NCBI RefSeq assembly: GCF_002776525.5
Contig: NC_045439.1
Location: forward strand, 115,475,699 to 115,539,698
Length of the DNA stretch: 64,000 nucleotides
From: Piliocolobus tephrosceles
Lineage: Eukaryota; Chordata; Mammalia; Primates; Cercopithecidae
Direction: 5' to 3'
The translations under genes were made by a program, and so were the position numbers. The notes under the pieces are model-generated. The model was not told the origin of the DNA. It did no database searches and was given only the letters and a program-made list of their open reading frames with translations. Positions 12,531 to 30,685 of the stretch are shown one piece after another (the first letter of the stretch is position 1; every line of letters starts with the position of its first letter).

Positions 12531-14411
12531 CACCAAGATGACAAAGAAGAGAAAACCAAGCACACCTTCCACACCTGGCCAGGGGGAAAATGAAACCACG
12601 AAATGAAAGTCCTGAATGTCACACTTCCCTTCAAGTGGGAGTCCAAGGTAGAAATTCTCTGAGCCACACCCTGTAAATATTTTCACATCTAGTTTATTTT
12701 CCTTAGACCTTTTGTTGTCAGGGAGAAACAGAGAGAGAAAAAAGAAGAGAAGAGAGAAAACCAAAGTTCAAAGAAAGCTTGGGAACTTGACTCCTAGAAG
12801 TAGACTACTCAGTGATAGACATTTAAGAATTGTTGAGAACCTCTCTGACTTTACTGGAGGCAGTGCACCAAATTTTACCAATTGCTAAGTGACTGGTATT
12901 TGAATGTAAAAGACATGTAAATTGGTTTATTTTGAACATGGCAAAAGAATGAAGTGCTTTACAGGGCAAAAAAAAAAAAAAAAAAAAAATGCTATTCAAT
13001 CTCAAGAGAAAGTAGAATAGAGTCCAAAAATGAAAATTCTTGAAGAACAGAAATGGTCTTAATTATTAACAAATATACATTTTAATGGATTCATGATAAA
13101 TATTAATCCTGGTTTTTAAAATGAAGTACCATTTATTAAAATTTACTTTTTGAGATAAAATACAAAATATAAAACTTATGTCTAAAAATAAAGCTCTCTA
13201 ACCTGTAATTTGAGAGCTACCCAATCGTAATATGAATTTATTTGACAAGCTCTGTTTTCCTTGTGACAGAATGTCTCTTTTCAGTTTGAGTCATCATCGC
13301 ACATTTATGAAATCTGACAATGCTGTTTTTACACAGCCTTAGACATTTGGGTCAAGGTGATGAGTGAGACATTGCACAGGTGAAGTAATTTGACAGATTG
13401 GATGTGGGTGTTGAGGAAGGGTTACCTGGAGGTGGGAAAGGGTTACAGAAATGGGGGGGAAGATGGGGCACCAAAGATGAATTTCATTGCCTTTATCATT
13501 TTGCCTGCCATTTGAATTCTCAAGTGCCTGAGGCTGTTGAATCCAGTTTTTTATTCATCTTTGAAATTAGCCTGGAAAGGGACTTTTCTTGTAACTTAGT
13601 CCAGGCTTTGGAAACTGGGGCCACAAGTATGCTTGATTGTAAGTTCTGTATTTCTGTTCCAAGTGCATCATCTATTTTAGTTGGTAATGACAGTCATTTT
13701 GGAGAATGTAATTTCTTATTTTTTATTTGTTAGGTTTTTTTCCCATTTTTATTGACAAAATATCAAGGGGCTAGATTTCTGTGCTGCTTGGGCCTGACAG
13801 CTTAAGGAAGCCACTCCATAAGAGGGACACAGGAGGCTTTTCTTCTTGGATCTCACAGAGAATGCGTTACTGGCAGCCTAATGCATATAGCATGGGGAAG
13901 GCCATAGCTGTGAATGCAATTAATGGCCCCTGCATTTGCAAAACAACACACAGATCCATAAACTGCAATGATGTCTTTTTAAATGTGTGCCATATTTGGG
14001 GTCAAAAAAATAATTTACAAGCAGGGTGGGATTGTGCTTAAAGCAGAAGGGCGCATGTTTTTAATATGCCATGGTATGGGGTGGAGCATGAAAATGCCCA
14101 GTTCTACCATAAAATATTAAGATCTGCTGGTGTTATGGAACTTTTGTAGTTTCTTCTTTGGCCTCTCCAACATCCCTGTCTTCTGTCCAGATCTGGACCC
14201 AGATTGTGGCCAGCTTCTTAAACCAGAGAACTAAATGGTTCCATGTGTTACCAGCACCCAATTCTTAGAAAAGGAAAAAAACCGAAGTCAAATGATTTGC
14301 TTTTTCCATCAGCTTGCCATGTTCTTGGAATTTTTAGGTGTATTATCTACCAGATTGTTTACTACGATGCTTCTTCTTCATAATACTGACAATGTATTTT
14401 TTTTTAGGATG
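12531..14411. other. Unassigned, largely repeat-free sequence
   Basis: This is the longest part of the window where I recognise no interspersed repeat. A poly-A run sits at 12967-12988. Frames at 13398-13733 and 13781-14041 have no domain signature and no visible exon structure. Confidence 0.4.
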
Positions 14412-14419
14412 CCTTTGAT

Positions 14420-14598
14420 CGGTGGTTCTCAAACTTTAATGTGCATCAGAATAACCTTGTTGAATACAGATTGCTGGGCCTCACCCCCATAATTTCTGAT
14501 TCAGTATGTGTGGGGTGGGGTCTTATAATTCGCATTTCTAACAAGTTCTCAGGTGGTACTATGCTGCTGGTTTGGAGGCCACACTTTGAGAAACATTT
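14420..14598 (+). mobile_element. MER5A-type hAT-Charlie DNA transposon
   Basis: The inverted ends 'ggtggttctcaaacttta' and 'cacactttgagaaac' enclose 'tgcatcagaataacc', 'gattgctgggcctcaccccc', 'ttctgattcagtatgt' and 'gcatttctaacaagttc'. These are the ordered landmarks of this non-autonomous hAT family. Flanks cctttgat (14412-14419) and ctttagat (14599-14606) agree at 6 of 8 bases, fitting a decayed 8-bp duplication. It has no coding capacity. Confidence 0.88.
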
Positions 14599-14669
14599 CT
14601 TTAGATATATAAGTTTCATAGATATTAGTTCAAATCTTCTAACCGGACATTTTTGTTAGCCCTGAGTAG

Positions 14670-14981
<312 letters not shown>

Positions 14982-14994
14982 AAAATGTCTATTC

Positions 14995-15818
<824 letters not shown>

Positions 15819-15949
15819 ACATCTGGATGGCAGTTAGGAAAGGAAGCTTGAAATTTTTAGTACAGACCCCTAGATGCAAAGAGGAAAAGTTCCTATTGAT
15901 CTGAAAATCCCTAGAAATGACTAGCAAAAATAACCACCTCCAGTTGCTG

Positions 15950-16170
15950 TCTTGTTTTACCCTGGCTTATTTTTTCTATAGTACTTTTTACATTGGACCT
16001 TATTTCTTTATTTATTTGCTGATTTATTAAATTTGCTTATTTATTAAACCATCTGTCACCATTGAATGTACATGCAATGATGGCAGGGACATTTTTTTGT
16101 TCACTATTGTGTTCCCAGTGCCATGTAATTGTCACTTGATGAATATTTGATGAATGAATGACTGAATCTA
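15950..16170 (+). mobile_element. L2 LINE 3'-end relic
   Basis: 'atggcagggacatttttttg', 'tgttcccagtgcca' and 'gatgaatatttgatgaatg' are the diagnostic L2 3' end (gggcagggac ... ccccagcgcc ... aatatttgttgaatgaatga). Confidence 0.8.
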
Positions 16171-16554
16171 TCTTGTTCAGCAACTTATCTAATTCCCAAA
16201 TTATCGACACACCAATAGATTTGGCACTTTCCTTTTAAAAAGCAGATTACCTAACTGTTATAGATCTGAAGGACTACATTCTATCAGCAGCATGTAGGAA
16301 TAACAGTGGCATTCTGAAACAGTTGTGTAGGTTAACAAGTTGGGGCACTCTGGCAGAGAATGGGCAAAGGCAGTACATCGAATACTTTGAGTTATTGAAC
16401 TCCTTATGATATCATCAAGACTTTAAGATTAATAAAATATCTTACCTTGTTCTGCTTAATAATACCTCTTCCTTAGCCTATATAGTTTCTTGATTTAATG
16501 CTCCTATTTTTGGGTTAAATCTTCTCTAATAATTGCCTTAGTAGGCAGTATTAT
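16171..16554. other. Unassigned sequence
   Basis: No repeat or gene is recognised. Confidence 0.4.
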
Positions 16555-16555
16555 T

Positions 16556-16881
16556 GGCCATTAGAACTTTTTTTTTTTTTTTTTTGAGGCGGAGTCTTGC
16601 TCTGTCACCTGGGCTGGAGTGCGGTGGCCGGATCTCAGCTCACTGCAAGCTCCGCCTCCCGGGTTTACGCCATTCTCCTGCCTCAGCCTCCAAGTAGCTG
16701 GGACTACAGGCGCCCGCCACCTCGCCCCGCTAGTTTTTTGTATTTTCAGTAGAGACAGGGTTTCACCGTGTTAGCCAGGATGGTCTCGATCTCCTGACCT
16801 CGTGATCCGCCCGTCTCGGCCTCCCCAAGTGCTGGGATTACAGGCTTGAGCCACCGCGCCCTGCCGGCCATTAGAACTTTT
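16556..16881 (-). mobile_element. Young AluY with Old World monkey-type diagnostic bases
   Basis: A full dimer (16567-16865) is flanked by a perfect duplication ggccattagaactttt (16556-16571 and 16866-16881). Body bases include 'gtggccggatctcagc', 'gggtttacgccattctcc', 'cgctagttttttgt', 'gatccgcccgtctcggcc' and 'acaggcttgagcc'. I associate this set with cercopithecid AluY subfamilies. Very low divergence and an intact duplication point to a recent insertion. Confidence 0.93.
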
Positions 16882-17005
16882 AACTGAGAATCTCCTCTTC
16901 ATGGGTGCAGCCTGGGTTGAGAGTACTGTGCCATGCATTTGCTTAGGATTTACTCAGAAGGGCAGAGGGCATTGTTCATGATTTACCTGTGAGAATTTTA
17001 AAACC

Positions 17006-17227
17006 TGCAACCTCTGCTTCCCGAGTTCAAGCGATTCTCTTGCCTCAGCCTCCCGAGTAGCTGGAACTACAGGTGCCCGCCACCATGCCCGGTTAATTTT
17101 TGTATTTTTAGTAGAGATGGGGTTTCACTATATTGGCCAGGCTGGTCTTGAACTCCCGACCTTGTGATCCATCCGCCTTGGCCTCCCAAAGTGCTAGGAT
17201 TACAGACATGAGCCACTGCACCTGGCC
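17006..17227 (-). mobile_element. Alu lacking its 3' end
   Basis: The antisense copy begins abruptly at 'cctgcaacctctgcttccc', without a poly-T tail or the last ~60 bases of the right arm, and ends normally at 'gagccactgcacctggcc'. Loss of the 3' end is uncommon for target-primed insertion and suggests later deletion or an atypical insertion. Confidence 0.9.
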
Positions 17228-18095
17228 AAAATGTTGTGTTTCTTATTCTGATGATAATTTTTAAAATGTGATGCAGGTATATTCTAGGTCATCAGGCTGA
17301 CCACTTCACAACTAAGTTCTGCCATCATAGTTCATTGCCCACATATGCATCTGTGTTTATGACAGTTGTGTTGGGGGCCATGCATTTTTATGAAATTCAT
17401 GCATTTATTACAAAAAAGCAGAGACAACTTGCTGTGCAATGACACACCTGAGGCAAGTGAACATCAGAACACAGGGTACAGAGACCCAATATGAAGGAGC
17501 TTGGATCTGATCTTATAGACAGATCTTCTGATGAAAAACCATTGAAGAGACTCAACTAAGGTGGAGGTAGTGAAGATGGAGTGGAGAAGAAGAAATATTT
17601 ATGATGTTCAATCAACATGACTTGGTTATTGTTTATCTTCTGAGGATGGAAGGTTAGGAGGTGAGGGTTGGTGAAGTAGTCAGTGATGACTCCCAGTGTT
17701 TCTCAAGATGAGCAATGAAGAGATTTCCCCCAAAGAAAAAGTTCTGGTGTTAACTTGAATTAATTATATAAAAGCATTACTTAACTATGTATATATACAA
17801 AATTAGGTATATATTTCTTTTATTAGTCTTATAAAACCAAAAAAACTTACAAATTAAATATAAAAATCTATGAAACCTGTTAATTCTAAATTAAAAACAT
17901 TCATTTAATGTGACAAATGGTACTGTTTTGGTAGAACTGAATCACTACTTGCAAATTAAATATCTAAATGTAGCACAGACTGCTATAGTAGAGGATATTT
18001 TGAATTAGGATGGAGGAAAGTGGTGGAAGCATTGTCAATACACAGCAGCTCATGAACAGACTAAACCCTTTTAAAAGAAGAGGCCCTGCATTTCT
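17228..18095. other. Unassigned AT-rich sequence
   Basis: No repeat or gene is recognised. Confidence 0.4.
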
Positions 18096-18099
18096 CAAA

Positions 18100-18345
18100 T
18101 TTGAGTGACTTGCTTTAAGACTCAGCTTGAGGTTTACTTCATTTGAAAGTCTTCTGTGACTAAACCCAGCATGATAGATGCTCCTCTTCAGGATCTGTGC
18201 AGAGTTCTGTCATTTAATTTAACTCACAACAATATGATTCATAGGTATTTGTCCATCCTTGAAAACAGTGTTTTAAATTTTGTGAAAGACTGGGACAGTG
18301 CCTAGCGCACAGCAGAGGTAAGTAAATGTTGGCTGGTTGAGGGAA
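18100..18345 (+). mobile_element. L2 LINE 3'-end relic
   Basis: 'aagactcagcttgaggttta', 'gtcttctgtgactaaaccc' and 'cagtgcctagcgcacagcag' followed by 'aagtaaatgttggctg' match the order of the L2 3' end. Confidence 0.7.
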
Positions 18346-18409
18346 AGGTTTATACATACATTCTGGGCTTAAAAAAAAGATTGATTAAGCTAAATAAAAA
18401 AGCCATGGG

Positions 18410-19125
18410 GATATATTAGTCAGAATTCAGTCTGAAGACAAGAGAGATTATGAGTGTTATGGGATAAGTGATTCGTATGGGAATTAGATCTTACACAATT
18501 GGGAAGGAGCTGGGAAGTGAAGGCCCCGTAGGGGAATCAGATGATAGAAAAGGCCACTAGCCAGGATCTGAGAAGTCACATCTGTTGATTGGGAACCTCT
18601 TGGGAAGGTCTGCAGGAAGTTGTTTGGCCACCAGCTGTGTATCTAGGTATGGGCTGCTGTTGGCCAACAAGGTCATTGGTTGGGAAGAAGAGCTGGACAG
18701 AGGAACTCTTCTAGAACACAGGAGAGCAAAGACCAGCTGGAGTCTGCTGGGCACCTTTGCATATTTCTGTCATTGTGTCTGATGACAGACTTTCAGAGCA
18801 TAATGGCTATTGTTTCACTTCTGCCTTCTAAATCTCACACAAGGTCCTCTTGGCCAATTAAGCCCACAACCGTAGAAGGGAGAAGATTTTGGGAAACATG
18901 ATTTCAGTTTGACTGAGTCAACACAGAACAAACCACCACAGATTTCTGCTTCTGTCAGTGTGGCTCTTTAGGACAGTCTTTGAGGCACGTCTGGTCTCAT
19001 AAGAGGGAGTAAGGTCTCCAAGGACCCTCTCCCAGCAAATACAACAACCAGCAGAGCTGTGGGCAATGAAAGCGTGAGATGGGCTTTCCCTGAGAGTAGA
19101 CGTCAATAATCATGATGCTATGAAG
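18410..19125. other. Unassigned moderate-GC block
   Basis: The sequence from 'attagtcagaattcagtctg' onward reads like a medium-age interspersed repeat, but I cannot name the family. Frames on both strands are short and overlap, with no domain signature. Confidence 0.35.
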
Positions 19126-19410
19126 ATATTGGTGGCCAGGTAAGGAAACGTCCAACTTGGAACATCCAATGTAAGCTTAGACTGTGCCAAAAGAAGCAAA
19201 AACAAATTGTCTCTGGAGGAAATCTTTAACAATTTAGTTTGCAGATTAAGCAATCATTTCACAATCAAAGGTCACCATGCACATTGCAATGCAAGCCATG
19301 CTGAGTGAGATCAGTAGAAAAAATAAACAACAGATTTAGACCCCCACATAGACTTAATTATTAAATTTGTCAGTTGCACAATATAGGGAAGCTATGTTAA
19401 AAATATTTAA

Positions 19411-19725
19411 AGGGGCGGGTGTGGTGGATCATGCCTGTAATCTCTTTAGGAGATGGAGGCAGGAGGATCGCTGGAGCCTGGGAATTTGAGACTACCCTGG
19501 ATAACATAGCTAGAGCCCCATCTCTACAAAAAAATGAGAAAAAAATAGCCAGGTATGGTGGTGCACGCCTGTTGTCCTACCTACCTTGAAGGCTGAAGCA
19601 AGAGGCTCTCTTGAGCCCAGGAGTTGGAGGTTGCAGTGAGCTATGATCTCACCACTGCACTCTAGTCTGGGCAACAGAGCAAGACTCTGTCTCTAAGAAA
19701 AAAAAAAAAAAAAAAAAAAAAAACT
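19411..19725 (+). mobile_element. AluJ-type dimer
   Basis: A diverged dimer begins 'gggcgggtgtggtggatcat' and ends 'gcaacagagcaagactctgt' with a long A-tail. Many differences from consensus and 'tttgagactaccctggata' mark it as old. Confidence 0.9.
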
Positions 19726-20064
19726 TAAAGAAATAATGGACAACGAAAAACCCAGCAGGAAGAAATAAAAGGGAAATTCTGAAAATGTAAAATACAATTG
19801 TTGAAAATTCAAGGACTCAGTGAATGGGTTTGACAGCAGATTTAATACACACATAATCACTCTAGGAAAGGGAGAAAACGAATTGGAAAATATAAAAAAA
19901 ATAGATATGTGAGGAAATCTAATATATATTTAACCAGAGTCCCAAAAAATGAGAATAGAGAGAAAATTGTAGGCAATATTTAATTGAGATATGTGCTTTA
20001 AGTTTTCTAGAACTAATCTAATCTACTTCATAGATGCTAGGAAAAACCTGTTTTGAAAAGAAAG

Positions 20065-20305
20065 GAGAGCTGTTGTAAAATATGGTGACTATAGTTAATA
20101 ACAATGTATTGTATTCTTGAAAATTGCTGAGTGTATATTTGAAGTGTTCTCATCACAAAACAATGATAGGTATATGAGGTAATATATTTGTTAATTAGCT
20201 CAATTTAGCTATCCCACAATGTGTACCTATTTCAAAGCATGCTGTTCATGATAAATATATACAATTTTTATTTCTCAATTAAAACAAATAAATAAAAATT
20301 TAGAA
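20065..20305 (+). mobile_element. L1MA-type 3' UTR fragment
   Basis: 'ggtgactatagttaataaca', 'gaagtgttctcatcaca', 'tgataggtatatgaggtaat' and a final A-rich tail follow the order of L1MA 3' ends. The fragment is 5'-truncated within the older L1M. Confidence 0.75.
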
Positions 20306-20769
20306 AAAAGAAATAGAAAGCCTGAATAGTCCTAAGACTATTTTAAAAAATCAAACTATCAGTGATGTTTTTCCACTAAGAAAACTCTATGTCTTGGATG
20401 TTTTACAGGTAGTTCTACCAAATTTCTAAAGAGCACATGATTCCAAACTGACTAATTCTTTGAGAGGATAGAAAACTCATTCTATGAGGTCACTGCTACC
20501 TTGATACCAAATGCAGGCAACATTAGTAGGAAAATGGGTTATTGCAGTCACTCTTTCTCATTAACACATATACAGACTGAATCTTTCAGTTGATAATGAA
20601 CACCCAAAGGTCTCTAATACAAAATTTCAATGAAATGGCTAAAGATAAGTAAAAACAAGGAATAAAATTTACTAGCATTAAAATCAGGAAACACTGCCAG
20701 GTATATTCTGTATACTTCTCCTTATATGAAGAGGGCACCTTCCACCATAAGGGGAGGGCAAGTATATAG

Positions 20770-21113
<344 letters not shown>

Positions 21114-21420
21114 ATATTGTCAAAGATACAGAGTGTTGTTCTTTGTCTTATTTTACTTAAAACTTACATATACATTACATATATTCTTTTGATTATATCA
21201 AGAATTATATATACATGTGTGTATATGTGTGTACATATTTGGGTATGTGATAAATATTTTTCTTCAATGGAAAGGTGATGGCATAAAAACAAGCTTGTAA
21301 TGGAACCAAATGGCCAAAGAGAAGTAATTAGGACAAAACTGCATTGGCACTGAAACTAGGAAATCATGCTAAGCATAAACCATGCATTTTTGGGAATATC
21401 AGCCAGATAAAATGTAGTTT
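21114..21420. other. Unassigned sequence
   Basis: A (TG/TA)-rich patch occurs near 21200-21240. Nothing else is recognised. Confidence 0.4.
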
Positions 21421-25225
<3,805 letters not shown>

Positions 25226-25710
25226 TAAATTTAAAAATGCAATTTGGACTCAAGTGTTGGAAGTTATAGCAAATGAGCCAGTACTCAACTGCCTCTTTAT
25301 AAGATAAATGCAGTATTACAGAAAGTAGGTGGAAAAAATTCTCTAAAATCTTCTGACAGTCCTTTGTGAATGATTCTTAAATTTGGGTCAAAGCCCCAGG
25401 ATTTCAGAATCTCTTGAAGGACTCATTCAAAATATACACATATCGTCATGGGATTCTGATATGAACTTTTCTATGAGACTCACAGCCACATTTCAAACTG
25501 ATCAAGGCTGAGCATGGGTGGTTTATGGGGGAAAGTATCACAGTGGAGGTGCCTTTCCCCATTACCAATCTGAATGTGGCCTTTGAGGGCCATGTATGTC
25601 TGGAAGGGAAAGTGTGCAGCATTTTCTTGCCATTTTCTGCTGGGCTGATAGCTTCTTTACATTTGTTCAGGTTTGTGTCCACGTGGGAAGAACAGCTAAC
25701 CTGGAGTGGT
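25226..25710. other. Unassigned sequence
   Basis: No repeat or gene is recognised. A 63-codon plus-strand frame at 25525-25716 overlaps a 94-codon minus-strand frame. Neither has a domain signature. Confidence 0.4.
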
Positions 25711-25714
25711 AGGT

Positions 25715-25895
25715 AAGAGGTCCAGTCCACAACTTATCCATGTGACCCTGAGCAAGTAATTTTTTCTCTCAGAATTGGTTTCTTGACTGTCAAAAGGGGA
25801 AAATAATTCTTACCTAGCAGAGTTTGTGTGGATTAAACAGGAAGTATGTAAAGCTTTTAATATAGAACATGGTGCCTAGTAAACCCTAATTTTAA
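25715..25895 (+). mobile_element. MIR SINE relic
   Basis: 'tgtgaccctgagcaagtaat', 'tggtttcttgactgtcaaaa', 'aataattcttacctagcaga' and 'ggtgcctagtaaacc' follow MIR order closely. Confidence 0.82.
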
Positions 25896-26900
25896 AAATA
25901 TTATGGTTTAAACAGTGACAGTGTAATTGTCATAAATCCTTATTCTTGATAGGTTTGTGTCTATGTATACATATAAATACATAAAGGAAAATACTTGTTT
26001 AATGGACTTGTGTTGTTTGCATGTTCAGCAATTGTTAGCATCTGTAGTAGGGACTCATTCGGATTATTCATTAAATAACTTGTTCAAAACAGTCGAAGTA
26101 ATTTTTTAGAATCCTGGTACTGCCGGAAAACTGAGGAATGACATTGATAAATGGTCCTTGGATTTCTGATTTGTGATTCTGAAATGGCACCAGGAGGTCT
26201 TATGGCTCAGTCCCGACTGACTTTAGGGCTGAGATCTGTAGCCCACGTCTTGGTATTACGTGGTTGAAATTGCTTCTCTCATGAATCTCCCTCTAACAAA
26301 CCTTTGTTTTTTATTTCACTGAGCATTCACAGGGGTGTTGTGTAATTACTGCTTTCTTTTTAAGATTTTATAAGAATTGCAGAAAATTAAAGAGAGCTTA
26401 TTGAGGTCAAATGTCTGCTATAATTTTTTTGCAAATACATTAGTTGTGACCATGAAATTAATAAAACACAGAACCTAAAACAAAACAAAAGAAGGCAAGC
26501 CTAGCTAACTTGGAAGAAGACAGATGTTCTACCTCTAGCTGAAGAGTAATTAGGTCCCAAAGTATTGAGATTCTCACTTTGTCCTTTATTTGAAGTCCGT
26601 ATATCTTCTTTTGAGTTCTAGCCTCAATGATATTTGGGGTTCTTAAAATTATGTTGTAATATTGTTGAATTTTTAATATTATTGAAGTCATCCTAAGAAA
26701 GTTATAGTGCTTTAGTCCCTAGAAATCAAACATTTTTAATTGCCTACTAAAGTACTCTTACATTCTTCTATTTCAGCAGAGGTTATTACAAAGTCATAAA
26801 ACCCACAAGAAGGATACAGTAAAGCAATTCAGTTTTTTTTTTTATTTTAACGAAGGAGTTTCCTTTAAAGCTTTTGTTAGAAAGTGTACATTAAGAAGCA
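25896..26900. other. Unassigned AT-rich sequence
   Basis: No repeat or gene is recognised. Confidence 0.4.
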
Positions 26901-26907
26901 GGTGGGC

Positions 26908-27118
26908 TGAGCATGGTGGCTCACGCCTGTAATCTACACACTTTGAGAAGCTGAGGTGGGAAGATCATTTGAAGCCAGGAGTTTGAGACCAACCTGGGCA
27001 ACATAGCAAGACCCCATCTATTAAAATTTTCTTTCTTTTTTTTTTAAAGAAGCCAGGCTTGTTGGCTCGCGCTTGTAATCCCAGTTACTCTGGAGGCTGA
27101 GGCGGGAGGATTGCTTGT
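26908..27118 (+). mobile_element. Alu with an interrupted linker and no 3' end
   Basis: The left arm is complete ('gctgagcatggtggctcacg' to 'gcaagaccccatctatt'). An unusual 'ttttctttctttttttttta' run replaces the A-rich linker, and the right arm stops at 'ggcgggaggattgcttgta'. The last ~70 bases and the A-tail are missing. Confidence 0.85.
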
Positions 27119-27175
27119 ACAATAAACAAATAACAGGCAATAAACAAATAAACAGACAATAAACAAATGAACGTG
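27119..27175. repeat. Three tandem copies of a 19-bp unit
   Basis: The unit 'caataaacaaataa-cagg' and two variants occur back to back (ending ...cagg, ...caga, ...cgtg). The matrix is probably the 'gacaataaacaaataaat' part of an L2, locally amplified. Confidence 0.75.
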
Positions 27176-27620
27176 AGCCATTTGGTAGTGATAAATATCC
27201 TAATAAAAATAAAATAGAGAGGAGAGGGTGGCTGGGTTGGGGGCCAGGTACTTTATAATTACTTACAACAGGTTATTCTGAGGAAGTGCTTGTGAGTCGA
27301 TGCTTGAGTAAGGCAAAGGGATCAGCCTCGTGAAGATCAGGGGCAAAGCATTACAGAGAGCGGCTGCAAAGACAAACGTGTTTGTTGCAGTGAAGAATGG
27401 CAAGGAGGGGAGTGGAGCTGAACACGGTGAGCATGGGAAGGTTGGTGGGATAGAAAGGTAGAGATGAGATAAAATTATCTTAGCTTGTACTTGTTTTGAG
27501 GCCAGATCACTAGGGGCAGGGTAAGCATTTTGTATTCAATTTAAAATGTGAAAGGAAACTGCTGGAGGGGTTTGGAGAAAGGAGTGGGGAAAGGATATGA
27601 TCTGATAAATATTCTTCAGC
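27120..27620 (-). mobile_element. L2 LINE relic
   Basis: 'aggttattctgaggaagtgc', 'gcaaagcattacagagagc', 'tgaggccagatcactagggg' and 'gggaaaggatatgatctga' are in the order of the L2 3' half in reverse complement. Confidence 0.65.
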
Positions 27621-27629
27621 ATAATTATA

Positions 27630-29150
<1,521 letters not shown>

Positions 29151-29307
29151 AAATTTGCTGTTTAGGTTGGGCATGGTGGCCCACGCCTGTAATCCCAGCA
29201 TTTTGGGAGGCCATAGGTGGGAAGATCACTTGAGCCCAGGAGTTTGAGACCAGCCTGGGCAACATAGGGAGACCTTGTCTTTACAAAATAAAAAAATTTG
29301 CTGTTTA
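29151..29307 (+). mobile_element. Free left Alu monomer (FLAM) with perfect duplication
   Basis: A single left arm ('ggttgggcatggtggccc' to 'gggagaccttgtctttac') with a short A-tail occupies 29165-29293. A perfect 14-base duplication aaatttgctgttta (29151-29164 and 29294-29307) flanks it. The missing right arm together with an intact duplication shows it was inserted as a monomer. Confidence 0.9.
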
Positions 29308-29409
29308 ATGTCATTCTTAAGAAATATTAAAAATTTTAATTATTAGCATAAACTTTACTGTTCTTTATATTGTACCAGCTTAAAGTGCAAATATTAGAGC
29401 TTTTTAAAA

Positions 29410-29722
29410 CTAAATTATTATTATTATCATTATTATTATTATTTTTAGAGACAGGCTCTCCCTTTTGTTGCCCAAGCTAAAATGCAGTGGTGATCATAGC
29501 TCACTGCAGCCTCAAACTCCTGGACTCAAGTGATCCTCCTACCTTTGCCTCCTGCGTAACTGAGAGCCACTACACCTGGCTAATTTTTAAAAAATTTTTT
29601 GTACAGAAGAGGTGATCTTTCTATGTTGTCCAGGTTGGTCTTGAATTCCTGGCCTCAAAAAATCTTTCCTCCTTGGCCTCCCAAAGTGCTGGAATTACAG
29701 GCGTGAATCACTATGCCTGGCC
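29410..29722 (-). mobile_element. AluJ-type dimer with a (TTA)n tail
   Basis: (ATT)n at about 29416-29445 leads to a diverged dimer with 'atcatagctcactgcagcct' and 'tttttaaaaaattttttgta' in the linker, ending at 'gtgaatcactatgcctggcc'. Confidence 0.9.
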
Positions 29723-30413
29723 CTTGGAGCATTTAGCTTGTTTGTGGAATCATCTAAAATCATACAATGTATTTTATAGTTCACACACACATATAGTATA
29801 TTTCATTCTCACCAGAGTGCTGGAAACACTGCACACAGCTAACTCAAGTATTTTTATTTCTTTCGTTTCTTGATATGCTCACATTCTACCGACACTTTAC
29901 TTTTGGTTCACTGATGATTAAGAAAGACTGAAAGCAAAAGGAGTATGGATGGTTCTTGTCTTTAGAATCCTATTTCCTTCTTTTTGTGTTTGAAGTATTC
30001 AAGGAGAAACAGAAAGTGTAGCATTTCATGGATGTCAGTGCCCTACTTAGCTGTGGACATGACACACTTAGCTTGTACTTGTTTTGAGTCTTGCTGAACT
30101 CCCATGTACTATGGGTCTCCTAGAATTCTGTGTTCTTGGGACGCTGGGAACACTATATGCATATGGAGTGGCAAGGAACTACAGACACATATGGTGCATA
30201 AACCTTCTCTGCTTAGACACATGCTTCATTGTCCCTTAGGACTTTATTTAAACTTTTTCTCGTTTAGAAAAAACAAGTGCAACTTACTGCCAGTGCTCAT
30301 TTAGTTTTACATAAACACACTCTTTGAGGCTGAAGCAAATCTGACACATTTTCAATGTGAAAATAAAATATAAAAAACTGTTCTTATTTCTAAACAGAAC
30401 CAACATTGGAATT
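29723..30413. other. Unassigned sequence
   Basis: No repeat or gene is recognised. Confidence 0.4.
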
Positions 30414-30421
30414 GTCTGAAT

Positions 30422-30676
30422 CAAGCTCATCCAACTCGTGGCCCATGGGCTGCATGTGGCTCATGGGCTGCATGTGGCTGATGGGCTGCATGTGGCCCAG
30501 GATGGCTTTGAATGTGGCCAACATATATTCGTAAACTCTCTTAAAACATTATGAGATTTTTTTGCAATTTTTTTAAAGCTCATCAACTATTGTTAGTGTT
30601 AGTGTATTTTATGTGTGGCCCAAGACAATTCTTCTTCCAATGTGGCCCAGGAAAGCCAAAGTATTGGACACTTCTG
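30422..30676 (-). mobile_element. MER30-like hAT DNA transposon with exact 8-bp duplication
   Basis: The ends are imperfect inverted repeats: caagctcatccaa on the left, and cagaagtgtccaa when the right end is read in reverse. An exact 8-bp duplication gtctgaat flanks it (30414-30421 and 30677-30684), the hallmark of hAT transposition. Inside are 'ccaggatggctttgaatgtg', 'cattatgagatttttttgca', 'ttagtgttagtgtattttat' and 'atgtggcccaggaaagcc', as in MER30. It is non-autonomous, with no transposase frame. An 18-base unit near the left end is present three times. Confidence 0.88.
30444..30497. repeat. Three tandem 18-bp units inside the hAT element
   Basis: catgggctgcatgtggct occurs at 30444-30461 and 30462-30479 exactly, then at 30480-30497 with changes at its two ends (gatgggctgcatgtggcc). 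The first two copies are identical, so the amplification is younger than the element. Confidence 0.93.
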
Positions 30677-30685
30677 GTCTGAATC

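Larger units (their letters stand above)
19130..20750 (+). mobile_element. Old L1M relic (ORF1 and ORF2 pieces) with nested insertions
   Basis: 19130-19410 and 19735-20050 look like diverged L1 ORF1-region DNA. 20320-20720 matches the ORF2 linker before the RT domain ('agttctaccaaatttctaaa' and 'ctcattctatgaggtcactg'). A younger L1MA-type 3' end (about 20060-20310) and an AluJ interrupt it. No frame is open across any conserved domain. Confidence 0.6.

Noticed and set aside
12245..12764. Possible coding exon in the GC-richer block
   Set aside because: Frames on both strands overlap and contradict each other, no domain is seen and no consistent splice pattern was found.
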